Source: an uncultured Treponema sp. (GTDB lineage: Bacteria > Spirochaetota > Spirochaetia > Treponematales > Treponemataceae). From it: a stretch of 45,886 bases of DNA. Shown piece by piece: positions 6,938-15,422 of this stretch. Made by a program: the position numbers and the translations under genes. Where the stretch lies: contig CAKULY010000016.1 of NCBI GenBank assembly GCA_934667505.1, forward strand, positions 1 through 45,886, in the 5' to 3' direction. The notes under the pieces are model-generated. The model had not been told where the DNA came from. It worked only from the letters and a program-made list of their open reading frames with translations, and made no database searches. Each line of letters starts with the position of its first letter. Position 1 is the stretch's first letter.

Positions 6938-8677
6938 ATGTTATTAAATGGTTCTCAAATTGTAATTGAATGTCTATTAGAACAAGGTGTTAATAAGGTT
7001 TTTGGCTATCCTGGTGGCTGTATACTAAATATTTACGATGAGTTATACAAAAACTCTAACAGAATAACTCATTATTTAACAGCGCACGAGCAGGGAGCTT
7101 GCCATGCTGCTGACGGTTATGCGCGTTCAACTGGCAAGGTTGGTGTTTGCATGGCAACCAGTGGACCTGGCGCGACAAACCTTGTAACAGGAATCGCAAC
7201 CGCTTATATGGATTCCGTTCCATTAGTGGCAATCACTTGCAATGTTGGCAAATCTCTGCTTGGAAAAGATTCTTTTCAGGAAATAGACATAACTGGCGTT
7301 ACAATGCCTATTACAAAACATAATTTTCTTGTTTCCGATATAAATAACCTTGCTCAAACAATCCGGGAAGCTTTTATAATCGCAAAAACTGGACGGCCAG
7401 GACCTGTTTTAATAGATATTCTAAAAGATGTGACAGCTCCTTCAAATATGTGTGAATTTGAGCCTTTGAAGAATCCTGGAAATATATCAGATTTGGTAAT
7501 AACGCATCCAAATGTAAGGAGAACACTAACTGTTCCAGAACCAAAATTAGAACAATTGCAAAAAGCGTGCGAGCTTATAGAAAATTGTGAACGTCCTATA
7601 ATTTATGCTGGCGGTGGTGTAAAAATCAGCAATGCGGAAAATGAGCTTTTAGAGTTTGCCGAAAAAGCCGATATTCCTGTAAGCGAAAGCCTTATGGCCC
7701 GCGACTGTTTTCCGTCTAATCATCCTTTGTGTACTTGGATGGTTGGCATGCATGGCACAAAGGCTAGCAATATGGCGATAACTGAAAGCGACCTTGTTAT
7801 TGCTATAGGCGCCCGTTTTAGCGACAGAGTTCTTAGCGACTCTTCTAAATTTGCAGTAAATGCGAAAATTCTTCAAATTGATATTGACCCAGCTGAAATA
7901 AACAAAAATATTGCGACAAGCGCAAGTATCGTAGGCGACGTAAAGCAAGTCTTAAAAAAACTTACTCCAATGATTTCTAAAAAAAGCCATGCAGAATGGA
8001 ATAAAAAAATTCAGGAGTGGAAAAAGGAATATCCTTCTTGCTACGATAAAAATCCAAAAGATTCAATAAATCCTAAGTTTATTTGCGAATGTGTAAACAA
8101 AGTTGCAGGAGATGACACTTTTATTACAACGGAAGTCGGACAGCACCAAATGTGGACGGCTCAGTTCTATCCTTTTAAAAAGCCTCGCACATTTATTACT
8201 TCTGGTGGACTTGGAACTATGGGATTTGGAACAGGAGCTGCGATAGGAATTCAAGTTGCAAATCCAAACGCACGCGTTGTTCACATTGCAGGAGACGGTT
8301 CTTTCCGCATGAACTGCAACGAGTTGGCAACAATTTCTCACTACAATCTTCCTATCGTGATAGTCGTAGAAAATAACAATGCTCTGGGAAACGTTCGCAT
8401 GTGGCAGCGCCTTTTTTACGGAAAAAGATTTAGTCAAACTACTTTGGATTTTGGTCCTGATTGGGTTTTGCTCGCCCAGTCTTACGGCATAAAAGGTTAC
8501 AGAGCTTCAAATGCAAAAGAATTTGAAAAAGTTTTTACAGAAGCGTTTAAAAGTTGCAAGCCTTGTGTGATTGATGCTCGTGTAGACAAAGATGAAATGG
8601 TTCTTCCTATGGTTCCAGGGGGAAACGCCATTTATAATATGATAATGGAACTTTCTAAAGAAATGATGGAAGATTAG
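6938..8677 (+). CDS. ilvB: Acetolactate synthase, large (catalytic) subunit
   Basis: A ThDP- and FAD-dependent enzyme that makes 2-acetolactate or 2-aceto-2-hydroxybutyrate, the first common step of valine/isoleucine synthesis. The 579 aa contain the three expected domains: N-terminal ThDP-binding (FGYPGGCILNIYDEL, TAHEQGACHAADGYAR), central FAD domain (about 195-335) and C-terminal ThDP domain with GDGSFRMNCNELATI and VVENNN. The ribosome site is TAGGA. No regulatory small subunit (ilvN) follows; instead a DtxR-like gene begins 3 nt after the stop. ilvN and ilvC must be elsewhere or absent. Together with ilvD it covers two of the three core steps. Confidence 0.95.
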   Translation: MLLNGSQIVIECLLEQGVNKVFGYPGGCILNIYDELYKNSNRITHYLTAHEQGACHAADGYARSTGKVGVCMATSGPGATNLVTGIATAYMDSVPLVAITCNVGKSLLGKDSFQEIDITGVTMPITKHNFLVSDINNLAQTIREAFIIAKTGRPGPVLIDILKDVTAPSNMCEFEPLKNPGNISDLVITHPNVRRTLTVPEPKLEQLQKACELIENCERPIIYAGGGVKISNAENELLEFAEKADIPVSESLMARDCFPSNHPLCTWMVGMHGTKASNMAITESDLVIAIGARFSDRVLSDSSKFAVNAKILQIDIDPAEINKNIATSASIVGDVKQVLKKLTPMISKKSHAEWNKKIQEWKKEYPSCYDKNPKDSINPKFICECVNKVAGDDTFITTEVGQHQMWTAQFYPFKKPRTFITSGGLGTMGFGTGAAIGIQVANPNARVVHIAGDGSFRMNCNELATISHYNLPIVIVVENNNALGNVRMWQRLFYGKRFSQTTLDFGPDWVLLAQSYGIKGYRASNAKEFEKVFTEAFKSCKPCVIDARVDKDEMVLPMVPGGNAIYNMIMELSKEMMED

Positions 8678-8680
8678 CTT

Positions 8681-9043
8681 ATGTATGAATCAGGTGAAGA
8701 TTATCTTGAAGCAGTTTTGATGATTCAAAACGAAAAAGGTGAATGTCATTCTGTTGACGTTGCACGAAAACTTTTAGTTTCAAAGCCTAGCGTAAGCCGG
8801 GCAATGGGAATTCTAAAAGAAGACGGATATATTTTTTTTGACGAAAATCAGCACATCAATTTTACGGAAAAGGGAAGAGCAAAGGCTGAAAGTGTTTACG
8901 AAAGGCATCGCTTGCTTACCGATTTTCTTGAAAAAATTACAGGAGTTGACCATTCTCAAGCAGAAAAAAACGCTTGCCGCGTAGAACATGTAATTGACTC
9001 TGATATTGTAGAAGGAATCAAAACCTGGATGCAGAATAACTAA
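8681..9043 (+). CDS. DtxR/MntR-family metal-dependent transcriptional repressor
   Basis: A 120-aa regulator with an N-terminal winged helix-turn-helix (VDVARKLLVSKPSVSRAMGILKEDG, about 24-49) and the DtxR dimerisation/metal domain. Expected metal ligands are visible: D7 and E10 in EDYLEAV, the His of YERHRLL, and the Glu-His of ACRVEH. It lacks the SH3-like third domain, as in the short MntR type. It begins 3 nt after ilvB and so is probably cotranscribed and coupled, an unexpected partnership of metal sensing with acetolactate synthase. Possible targets in the window include the metal-type ABC importer near 26-29 kb, but no operator was identified. Iron or manganese specificity cannot be decided. 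Confidence 0.85.
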   Translation: MYESGEDYLEAVLMIQNEKGECHSVDVARKLLVSKPSVSRAMGILKEDGYIFFDENQHINFTEKGRAKAESVYERHRLLTDFLEKITGVDHSQAEKNACRVEHVIDSDIVEGIKTWMQNN

Positions 9044-9056
9044 AGAATGTAACTCA

Positions 9057-9085
9057 TTGAATTCATCTGTTTATTTCTATATAAT
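9057..9085 (+). promoter_or_regulatory. Predicted promoter of argH, abutting the start codon
   Basis: TTGAAT (9057-9062), 17-bp spacer, consensus TATAAT (9080-9085). Only 9 nt separate the -10 box from the ATG and no Shine-Dalgarno site is present, so the transcript would have a leader of about 0-3 nt. The palindrome TGAATTCA (9058-9065) overlaps the -35 box and resembles fused ArgR half-sites, which is weak evidence for ArgR control. Confidence 0.65.
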
Positions 9086-9094
9086 TCTTTTGTT

Positions 9095-10504
9095 ATGGAA
9101 CACGGAACACTTACATCTGATAATCACGCAGCTTTGTGGCACGGCCGTTTTGAAGAAGGCCCTGATGCCGCTGCGGTTGCGTTTGAAACTTCTATAAATG
9201 TAGATGAGCGAATGGCTCTTGACGATATAAAAGGCAGCAAGGCTCACGCGAAAATGCTTAGCAAGGCAGGAATAATTACTTTGCAAGAATCAGAACAAAT
9301 TGTTCAAGGATTAGATTCTATTGAAAAAGATTTGCTTTCTGGAAAACTTTCTATTGATAGAAGCGCAGAAGATATTCATTCTTTTATAGAAGCTTGTCTT
9401 ACAGATAGAATTGGCGAGGCCGGCAAAAAGGTTCATACAGGACGCAGTCGAAATGATCAAATAGCCCTTGATGAAAGGTTGTATCTTGTTCGATATGTTT
9501 CAGATTTGCAAGAAAAGTTGGTTTCCTTAATAAAAACTTTAACTCTAGAAGCCGAAAAGCATCTTGATGATATTATGCCCGGTTTTACGCACATGCAGCA
9601 CGCTCAGCCAGTAACCTTAGCTCATCATTTGTGTGCCTGGACTTGGATGCTTGTTCGAGATTATGAGCGTTTTTCAGATTCCTTAAAAAGAATAAAAATC
9701 AGTCCGATTGGTTCATGTGCCTTAGCAGGTTCGGGGCTTCCTTTAGATAGAAAATATGAAGCATCTCTTTTAGGATTTGAAAAGATTACTCAAAATAGCC
9801 TTGATAGCGTAAGCGACAGAGATTACTGTATTGAAGTAACTTCGAATCTTTCGATTTTGCAAATGCATCTTTCGCGTTTCTGCGAAGAGATAGTGCTTTG
9901 GTCTACAACAGAATTTGCTTTTATCGATTTAAGCGAAAAGTGGTCTACTGGTTCTTCAATCATGCCGCAGAAAAAAAATCCAGATTTTGCAGAATTAATC
10001 AGAGGGCGCACTGGTCGTGTTTATGGAGATTTAATCGCTCTTCTTACAATGATGAAGGGGCTTCCTCTCGCTTATGACAGAGATATGCAGGAAGACAAGC
10101 AGTCTTTGTTTGACGCTTGCGATATTGTTATTTCTTGTGTTCAGGTTTTTACATACATGATTTCTTCTGCAAAGTGGAATACAAAGAAAATGAGCGATGC
10201 CTGCAAAGACGGTTTTTTAAATGCTACCGATGTCGCCGACTACTTGGTTCGCAAAGGAATGCCTTTTAGAACAGCGCATGGAGTAAGCGCAAGAACTGTT
10301 CGCATGGCAATAGAAAAGGGGTGTAAACTAGAAGAGCTTTCGCTAAATGATTTTAAATCTTGCAGCGATTTTTTTGAAAAGGATATTTTCGACGTTATTG
10401 CTCTGGAAGTTTGTGTGAATGCAAGGCTTACTGATGGCGGACCTGCAAAAGACAAAGTTTTGGAGCAGATTGACGAATTAAAGAAATTTTTAAAAATGCA
10501 ATAA
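9095..10504 (+). CDS. argH: Argininosuccinate lyase
   Basis: Cleaves argininosuccinate to arginine and fumarate, the last step of arginine synthesis; soluble homotetramer. The 469 aa match the family. N-terminal LWHGRFEEGPD, the conserved HTGRSRNDQ region (about 111-119), MPGFTHMQHAQP (about 165-176) and the fumarase/lyase signature GSSIMPQKKNPD (about 286-297) are all present, the last carrying the catalytic Ser loop. The start is set by family alignment and the adjacent promoter; there is no ribosome site. argG is not adjacent. The amino acid importer follows directly and argR is 20 kb downstream, so arginine supply is a theme without being one operon. Confidence 0.96.
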   Translation: MEHGTLTSDNHAALWHGRFEEGPDAAAVAFETSINVDERMALDDIKGSKAHAKMLSKAGIITLQESEQIVQGLDSIEKDLLSGKLSIDRSAEDIHSFIEACLTDRIGEAGKKVHTGRSRNDQIALDERLYLVRYVSDLQEKLVSLIKTLTLEAEKHLDDIMPGFTHMQHAQPVTLAHHLCAWTWMLVRDYERFSDSLKRIKISPIGSCALAGSGLPLDRKYEASLLGFEKITQNSLDSVSDRDYCIEVTSNLSILQMHLSRFCEEIVLWSTTEFAFIDLSEKWSTGSSIMPQKKNPDFAELIRGRTGRVYGDLIALLTMMKGLPLAYDRDMQEDKQSLFDACDIVISCVQVFTYMISSAKWNTKKMSDACKDGFLNATDVADYLVRKGMPFRTAHGVSARTVRMAIEKGCKLEELSLNDFKSCSDFFEKDIFDVIALEVCVNARLTDGGPAKDKVLEQIDELKKFLKMQ

Positions 10505-10551
10505 ATCGCAAAAATGCGTATTTATATAAAAAGGTTAAACTGGAGCTTGTT

Positions 10552-11358
10552 ATGAAAAAAATTGTAATGGTAGTTGCGGCTTTTGCTACATTGGCTTTGT
10601 CTTTTTCTGCCTGCAAAAAGGTTGAAAAAGTTGACAATTCATTGAATGCATTAAAAGAACGAGGTGTTTTTGTACTCGGTCTTGATGCATCTTTCCCACC
10701 TATGGGATACACTGACGACGATGGAAATATCATCGGTTATGATATTGACCTTGCAAAGGAAGTTGCTTCTCGATTAGGCGTAGAATTTAAAGCTCAGCCA
10801 ATCGACTGGGATGCGAAAGAAATGGAACTTTCCACAGGAAAAATTGACTGCATTTGGAACGGCTTTACAATGTCAGAAGAACGTTCAAAAGCTCTTGCGT
10901 TTACTCGTCCTTATCTTGCAAACGACCAGGTAGTCGTTGTAAAAAAAGACAGCGGTTTTAACAACCTTAAAGATTTGGCTGGCAAAAAAGTTGGTTTGCA
11001 AACTGGTTCTAGCGCGCAAGATGCGGTTGAAAGCAATGAAGAATTTAAAAAATCTCTTAAGGAATTAGTTTACTTTAAAGATAATATGACCGCTTTGAAT
11101 GATCTTGCTGTAGGTGGAATAGATGCTGTTGTAATGGACAGTGTTGTTGCAAATTACAGCATTGCTCAGACAAAAAAGCCGCTAATATTGCTTAGCGAAT
11201 CTCTTGCAAAAGAATCTTATGGTGTTGGATTCCGCAAAAACGATGTAAAACTTCGCGATGAAGTTCAAAAGATTCTTGATGAAATGGACCAAGACGGAAC
11301 TGTTGCAAACATTTCCACAAAATGGTTTGGCAGCAATATTTCTGTTATTTCAAAATAA
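10552..11358 (+). CDS. Polar amino acid ABC transporter, substrate-binding lipoprotein
   Basis: A periplasmic solute-binding protein of family 3 (SBP_bac_3), 268 aa. A signal peptide with lipobox SFSAC puts the lipidated cysteine at residue 21. The mature protein shows LKERGVFVLGLDASFPPMGYTDDDG, GYDIDLAKEVA, ID-x-I-W-N-G-F-T-M-S-EER and KVGLQTGSSAQDAV, the ligand-cleft motifs of HisJ/ArtJ/GlnH-type receptors. The substrate is probably a polar amino acid, but arginine, glutamine, histidine and cystine cannot be separated by eye. A ribosome site (TGGAG) precedes the ATG. It is followed by a strong hairpin and then the permease and ATPase genes. Confidence 0.93.
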   Translation: MKKIVMVVAAFATLALSFSACKKVEKVDNSLNALKERGVFVLGLDASFPPMGYTDDDGNIIGYDIDLAKEVASRLGVEFKAQPIDWDAKEMELSTGKIDCIWNGFTMSEERSKALAFTRPYLANDQVVVVKKDSGFNNLKDLAGKKVGLQTGSSAQDAVESNEEFKKSLKELVYFKDNMTALNDLAVGGIDAVVMDSVVANYSIAQTKKPLILLSESLAKESYGVGFRKNDVKLRDEVQKILDEMDQDGTVANISTKWFGSNISVISK

Positions 11359-11366
11359 GTTAAAAT

Positions 11367-11413
11367 GAACGTCCGTCTGCAAGGTTCTTTTACCTAAAAA
11401 AGACTGGACGTTC
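11367..11413 (+). terminator. Hairpin between binding-protein and permease genes
   Basis: Stem GAACGTCC+GTCT (11367-11378) pairs with AGAC+GGACGTTC (11401-11413) with one bulged T, 12 bp in all, followed by a T-rich stretch. It probably ends or protects the 3' end of most binding-protein transcripts and lowers expression of the permease and ATPase, a common stoichiometry device in such operons. Confidence 0.7.
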
Positions 11414-11428
11414 TTATCATTTTATTCT

Positions 11429-12109
11429 ATGAATATTAGATTCTTAAAAATGATTAAAGCGATGTTCTTAGGTTCTGCAACATCGCTTGAAGTTTTCTTT
11501 CTTACTCTTGTTTTTGCAATTCCGCTTGCTCTTCCAATTGCTATAGGAAGAATGTCTAAAAACAAGGCTCTCTCTGGAACAGTTAATGTTTTTTTGCTTA
11601 TTATTCGTGGCACTCCGTTAATGCTTCAGTTGCTTATCGTTTATTTTGGACCTGGACTTTTTATAAATTGGTTGCGAAATTCTTTTGGAATAGAAGTCCA
11701 TCTGAGTTGGGAACGTTTTCCTGCAGGAATTGTCGCGCTTTCTGTAAACTATGCGGCATATTTTGCTGAAATCTACAGAGGCGGCATAGAGTCCATTCCT
11801 GTCGGTCAATATGAAGCTTCTAAAGTTTTAGGCTATTCTTCAAGCCAGACTTTTTTTAGAATAATTGTTCCGCAGGTCGTAAAACGGATAATTCCCGCAA
11901 TGGGAAATGAAGTGATAACATTGGTAAAAGATACAGCTTTAGTTTCTGTAATCGGTGTGGCAGAGCTTATGTTCGTTGCAAGAGAGCGGCAAAGCGCATT
12001 GTTTTCTTTTATACCTCTGTTTATTGCTGGAGTTTTTTATTTTGTAATGAACTGGGTTGTTTCCATCGTGTTTAGATACCTTGAAAAAAAACTTTCCTAC
12101 TATAAATAA
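11429..12109 (+). CDS. Polar amino acid ABC transporter, permease
   Basis: An inner-membrane permease of the HisM/GlnP family, 226 aa, with about five transmembrane helices. It shows IIRGTPLMLQL early and the cytoplasmic EAA loop in EASKVLGYSSSQTFFRIIVPQ, which docks the ATPase. It is expected to act as a homodimer since no second permease gene is present. It stands between its binding protein (after a hairpin) and its ATPase (9 nt downstream). There is no clear ribosome site; the AT-rich DNA after the hairpin leads straight into the ATG. Confidence 0.93.
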   Translation: MNIRFLKMIKAMFLGSATSLEVFFLTLVFAIPLALPIAIGRMSKNKALSGTVNVFLLIIRGTPLMLQLLIVYFGPGLFINWLRNSFGIEVHLSWERFPAGIVALSVNYAAYFAEIYRGGIESIPVGQYEASKVLGYSSSQTFFRIIVPQVVKRIIPAMGNEVITLVKDTALVSVIGVAELMFVARERQSALFSFIPLFIAGVFYFVMNWVVSIVFRYLEKKLSYYK

Positions 12110-12118
12110 GGTCTTGCC

Positions 12119-12883
12119 ATGCAGTTTGAAAATCAAGAAATTGTAAAAGTCGAAAAGATTCATAAATCATTTGGAGAACTTCATATTTTAAAAGGAATTT
12201 CATTTTCTGTAAAAAAAGGCGAAGTTCTAAGTGTGATAGGACCAAGCGGTTCTGGAAAATCAACAATGCTAAGGTGTATATGCCAGCTTGAAAGAGTTGA
12301 TTCTGGTTCCATAAGTATCTGCGGACAACCTCTAGTTAAAGATGGGCAGTATTGTTCAAAGCAAAAGATGCAAGAAATCGGTCTAAAAAGCGGACTTGTT
12401 TTTCAAAATTTTAATCTGTTTCCGCATTTTTCAGTTTTAAAGAATGTTGCAGATGCTCAAATTCATGTTTTAAAAAAATCAAAGGAAGATGCGGAAAGTC
12501 TTGCCTTTTCTCTTTTGGAAAGAATGGGCTTGGCCGACAAAGCAAATGCTTATCCTTGCCAGCTAAGTGGCGGTCAGCAGCAGCGCGTCAGCATAGCCAG
12601 GGCTCTTGCGTTAAAACCTGAAGTGCTTCTGTTTGATGAGCCTACAAGCGCTCTTGATCCAGAATTGACAGGCGAAATACTTTCGGTAATAAAAGATTTG
12701 GCAAAAGATAAGATAACAATGGTTATTGTTACCCACGAAATGGCTTTTGCAAGAGATGTCAGCAACCGCATTATTTTTATGGATCAAGGCGTAATCGTTG
12801 AAGATGGAAGTCCAGAGCAAGTTATAGAAAATCCTGTTCAAGAAAGAACTAAAGCGTTTCTTTCAAGATTTTCAAATAAATAG
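12119..12883 (+). CDS. Polar amino acid ABC transporter, ATP-binding protein
   Basis: The 254-aa ATPase of the importer, GlnQ/HisP type. Walker [11 protein letters not shown]-loop [10 protein letters not shown], signature [15 protein letters not shown], Walker [13 protein letters not shown] and the switch His in VTHEM are all intact. It couples ATP hydrolysis to uptake through the EAA loop of the permease 9 nt upstream. It ends the three-gene unit; AATAGCT (12879-12885) and AGCTATT (12905-12911) can form a weak hairpin that overlaps the next promoter. Confidence 0.95.
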   Translation: MQFENQEIVKVEKIHKSFGELHILKGISFSVKKGEVLSVIGPSGSGKSTMLRCICQLERVDSGSISICGQPLVKDGQYCSKQKMQEIGLKSGLVFQNFNLFPHFSVLKNVADAQIHVLKKSKEDAESLAFSLLERMGLADKANAYPCQLSGGQQQRVSIARALALKPEVLLFDEPTSALDPELTGEILSVIKDLAKDKITMVIVTHEMAFARDVSNRIIFMDQGVIVEDGSPEQVIENPVQERTKAFLSRFSNK

Positions 12884-12909
12884 CTTAAATGTCAAACAGT
12901 TTCGAGCTA

Positions 12910-12938
12910 TTGACTGAAAGACTGTATTTTTGTATCAT
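12910..12938 (+). promoter_or_regulatory. Predicted promoter of the rpsP operon
   Basis: TTGACT (12910-12915), a 17-bp spacer and TATCAT (12933-12938). It gives a leader of about 85 nt before rpsP. Confidence 0.6.
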
Positions 12939-12988
12939 ATTTACTCACGTTCAAAATGTGGTGAACTATATATTTTTGAAAAATTTCG

Positions 12989-13014
12989 GAACTTGACTAA
13001 ATCCGGTTGAGTTC
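12989..13014 (+). promoter_or_regulatory. Leader hairpin upstream of rpsP
   Basis: GAACTTGAC (12989-12997) pairs fully with GTTGAGTTC (13006-13014), including two G-U pairs, around an 8-nt loop. It ends 3 nt before the strong ribosome site GGAGG. The position suits autogenous control by a product of the operon, but no match to a known r-protein binding site is claimed. Confidence 0.4.
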
Positions 13015-13029
13015 TGTGGAGGTTATAAA

Positions 13030-13281
13030 GTGGTCAAAATAAGACTTAAGAGATTCGGTACTCAGAAGCGTCCTTACTACCGCGTTGTAGTTCAGGATTC
13101 ACGCAAGCCACGCGACGGTGTTTGTATTGAAGAAATCGGTACTTTCATGCCTGTAGAGGCTGAAGAAAAACAGGTTTCAATCGATATGGACCGCGCAAAG
13201 TATTGGCTTAGCGTCGGCGCACAGCCATCTGATACTGTTGCTAAGTTGATTAACTTGCAGGCAAAGAAGCAGTCAAACTAG
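13030..13281 (+). CDS. rpsP: 30S ribosomal protein S16
   Basis: A small-subunit ribosomal protein of 83 aa with the typical start [20 protein letters not shown] and the D-S-R-x-PRDG turn. The GTG start is supported by GGAGG about 7 nt upstream and by the family N-terminus. It heads the rpsP-khpA-rimM-trmD-rplS cluster that is conserved across many bacteria. Confidence 0.97.
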   Translation: MVKIRLKRFGTQKRPYYRVVVQDSRKPRDGVCIEEIGTFMPVEAEEKQVSIDMDRAKYWLSVGAQPSDTVAKLINLQAKKQSN

Positions 13282-13296
13282 TCTAAGGAGCTAAAA

Positions 13297-13530
13297 ATGG
13301 AAAAAGACCTGATCGAATACATTGCAAAATCATTGGTCGATGATCCATCTGCTGTTTCTGTAGATGAAACTGAAGGCGAAAAAGGCATGGTTCTTCAACT
13401 AAAAGTTGCTGAAAACGATATTGGCAAGGTAATCGGAAAATATGGTCGTATTGCAAAGGCTATGCGAACAGTTCTGAGTGCTTCCGCTTCAAAAGATGGA
13501 AAGCGCTACAGTCTTGATATTTTGGATTAG
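13297..13530 (+). CDS. khpA: KH-domain RNA-binding protein KhpA
   Basis: A 77-aa single KH-domain protein (family formerly YlqC/UPF0109). The GXXG RNA-binding loop is GKYGR in VIGKYGRIAKAMRTVL (about 46-61), and the N-terminus DLIEYIAKSLVDDPSAV is typical. In other bacteria KhpA works with KhpB in RNA binding linked to cell shape and division. It starts 15 nt after rpsP with TAAGGAG as ribosome site. Confidence 0.93.
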   Translation: MEKDLIEYIAKSLVDDPSAVSVDETEGEKGMVLQLKVAENDIGKVIGKYGRIAKAMRTVLSASASKDGKRYSLDILD

Positions 13531-13538
13531 TTTTGCTG

Positions 13539-14120
13539 ATGAACGAAGAGCAGCTTATTGTTGGTTTTGTCCGTGGCTCGCATGGAGTTTCGGGTGAATT
13601 TAAAGTGGAAAGTGCTTCTGGATATTACGATCATATTGAGCTTTTAAAAGAAGTTACTTTGAGGAATAACACGACGTTCAAAAAGTGTAGGGTTGAATCT
13701 ACTAGACTTGGTGGAAATTCCTTGTTTATGAAATTGGCAGAAATCAATTCTCCTGAAGAAGTTAAAAAATTCAGAAATTGGGAACTGGTTGTGCCTCGAA
13801 AATACGCTCATCCTCTTGGGGAAAATGAGTGGTATATCGAAGATTTAAAAGGCTGTTCATTAGTTTGGAACGGCGGAACGGCAGCTAAAACTGCACCAGC
13901 ACAAGTTGTTGGTACAATCACAGACGTATTGGAAGGCGGAGCAGGTTACTTGTTAGAAGTATTACTCTCCGAGAGTTGTGATGTTCTTGCAGAAAATGTT
14001 AAATTCTCTGCTTCTGGAAAAATTAGAAAGGTTTTAATTCCTTTTAATTTTCAGTATATCAGTGAAGTAGATGTAACTGCTAGAACTATTCGGCTGATGC
14101 ACCTCTGGATTCTGGAGTAG
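13539..14120 (+). CDS. rimM: 16S rRNA processing protein RimM
   Basis: A ribosome maturation factor that assists assembly of the 30S head near protein S19. The N-terminal RimM beta-barrel starts IVGFVRGSHGVSGEFKVES, and the C-terminal PRC-like barrel begins at NEWYIEDLKGCSLV, then IGTITDVLEG-like and the family ending R-K-VLIPFN. I start at ATG 13539 (193 aa); TTG 13533 is in frame and possible, and neither has a clear ribosome site, consistent with coupling to khpA. The C-terminal part has an inserted stretch (SESCDVLAENVKFSASGK) longer than usual. Confidence 0.92.
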   Translation: MNEEQLIVGFVRGSHGVSGEFKVESASGYYDHIELLKEVTLRNNTTFKKCRVESTRLGGNSLFMKLAEINSPEEVKKFRNWELVVPRKYAHPLGENEWYIEDLKGCSLVWNGGTAAKTAPAQVVGTITDVLEGGAGYLLEVLLSESCDVLAENVKFSASGKIRKVLIPFNFQYISEVDVTARTIRLMHLWILE

Positions 14121-14123
14121 TCC

Positions 14124-14888
14124 ATGAAATTTACTGTGCTGACCTTGTTTCCTGAAATACTGAAGGCATATTTTGAAAACTCAATCATGGCCAAAGCAGT
14201 TGAAAAGGAAATTATTGCCTACGATCTAGTGAATATCAGGGATTTTGCCTTAGATAAACACAGAAAATGTGATGACGCTCCTTATGGTGGTGGACCTGGT
14301 CAACTTATGATGACCGAACCATTGAGCAGAGCTTTGGACAGTGTAAATGCTAAACGCAAGCGTGTAATTTATCTTACGCCGGGCGGCAAGCCGTTTACTC
14401 AGAAAAAAGCGTGCGAATTTAGTCGCGAAGATGAACTTGTATTTATTTGCGGTCGTTACGAAGGTATCGATCAGCGAATTATAGACTATTACGTAGATGA
14501 CGAAATTTCTATCGGCGACTATGTAATGTCTAGTGGCGAAGTTGCAGCAGAAGTTATGATAGACACAATCTACAGATTGGTTGATGGCGTGATTTCTAGC
14601 GAATCTTTAGTTGAAGAGAGTCATAGCGACGGACTTTTGGAATATCCTCAGTATACTAGACCAGAGGTATACAAAGGCATGAAAGTTCCTGAAATTCTTC
14701 TTTCAGGAAATCATGAGCTTATTCGAAAGTGGCGATTAAAGAAAAGACTTGAAAAAACCTTGTGTGTCAGACCTGATATGATTTGGAATGCAAGAAAAGC
14801 AGGAATTCTTTCTTTGGAAGCCGAAAAGATGATTGAGGAAATAACAGAACGAACTGCTGTAAAAAATCAGAAGAAAAAGAAAAGTTGA
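14124..14888 (+). CDS. trmD: tRNA (guanine-N1)-methyltransferase
   Basis: A SPOUT-class enzyme that methylates G37 of tRNAs with G36 using SAM, preventing frameshifts. The 254 aa contain FTVLTLFPEI, PYGGGPGQLMM, the knot motifs YLTPGGKPF, FICGRYEGIDQR and ISIGDYVMSSGE, and a basic C-terminal tail. It starts 3 nt after rimM. Confidence 0.97.
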   Translation: MKFTVLTLFPEILKAYFENSIMAKAVEKEIIAYDLVNIRDFALDKHRKCDDAPYGGGPGQLMMTEPLSRALDSVNAKRKRVIYLTPGGKPFTQKKACEFSREDELVFICGRYEGIDQRIIDYYVDDEISIGDYVMSSGEVAAEVMIDTIYRLVDGVISSESLVEESHSDGLLEYPQYTRPEVYKGMKVPEILLSGNHELIRKWRLKKRLEKTLCVRPDMIWNARKAGILSLEAEKMIEEITERTAVKNQKKKKS

Positions 14889-14939
14889 TTTTTTATTAAA
14901 ATTTTTATAATAGTTCGTATATTTGTATGGAGATTTACA

Positions 14940-15410
14940 ATGGATCTTATTAAAGCAATTGAAGAAGGTCAAAAACGACCTTTTACAACTCAGTTTAAAG
15001 TTGGTGATACTGTAAAAGTTTTCTTCAAAATTATTGAAGGAAAAACAGAACGAATTCAGGTTTATGAAGGTATTGTAATCTGTATAAAAAATTCAGGTGC
15101 AAGAAAAACTTTTACCGTTAGAAAAGATTCTTATGGCGTTGGTGTTGAACGTATTTTCCCTGTAAATTCACCGCGCATTGTAAAGGTAGAAATTGTACGA
15201 GCCGGAAAAGTTCGCCGTTCAAAACTTTATTACCTGCGCGACAAAATTGGTAAAGACAAAAAAGTTAAGGAACTTCTTGGAGGAAAAATCTCTGCCTTCA
15301 TCAATGAACAGAATAAAGCTGCAGAAGCTGCTGCTCATGCGCAGGAAGTTGCTCTTAAAGAAGAAGCTACAGCTGAACACGAAGCTGCAGAAGCCGCAAA
15401 GAAAAACTAG
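14940..15410 (+). CDS. rplS: 50S ribosomal protein L19
   Basis: A large-subunit protein at the subunit interface. Residues 1-115 are the standard L19 domain ([45 protein letters not shown]). The total of 156 aa is longer than the usual 115-120: about 40 extra C-terminal residues are rich in Ala, Glu and Lys and likely helical. Ribosome site TGGAG. A gap of about 50 nt before it has an AT-rich, promoter-like stretch, so rplS may also be transcribed separately. Confidence 0.96.
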   Translation: MDLIKAIEEGQKRPFTTQFKVGDTVKVFFKIIEGKTERIQVYEGIVICIKNSGARKTFTVRKDSYGVGVERIFPVNSPRIVKVEIVRAGKVRRSKLYYLRDKIGKDKKVKELLGGKISAFINEQNKAAEAAAHAQEVALKEEATAEHEAAEAAKKN

Positions 15411-15422
15411 TTAATTCATTGC

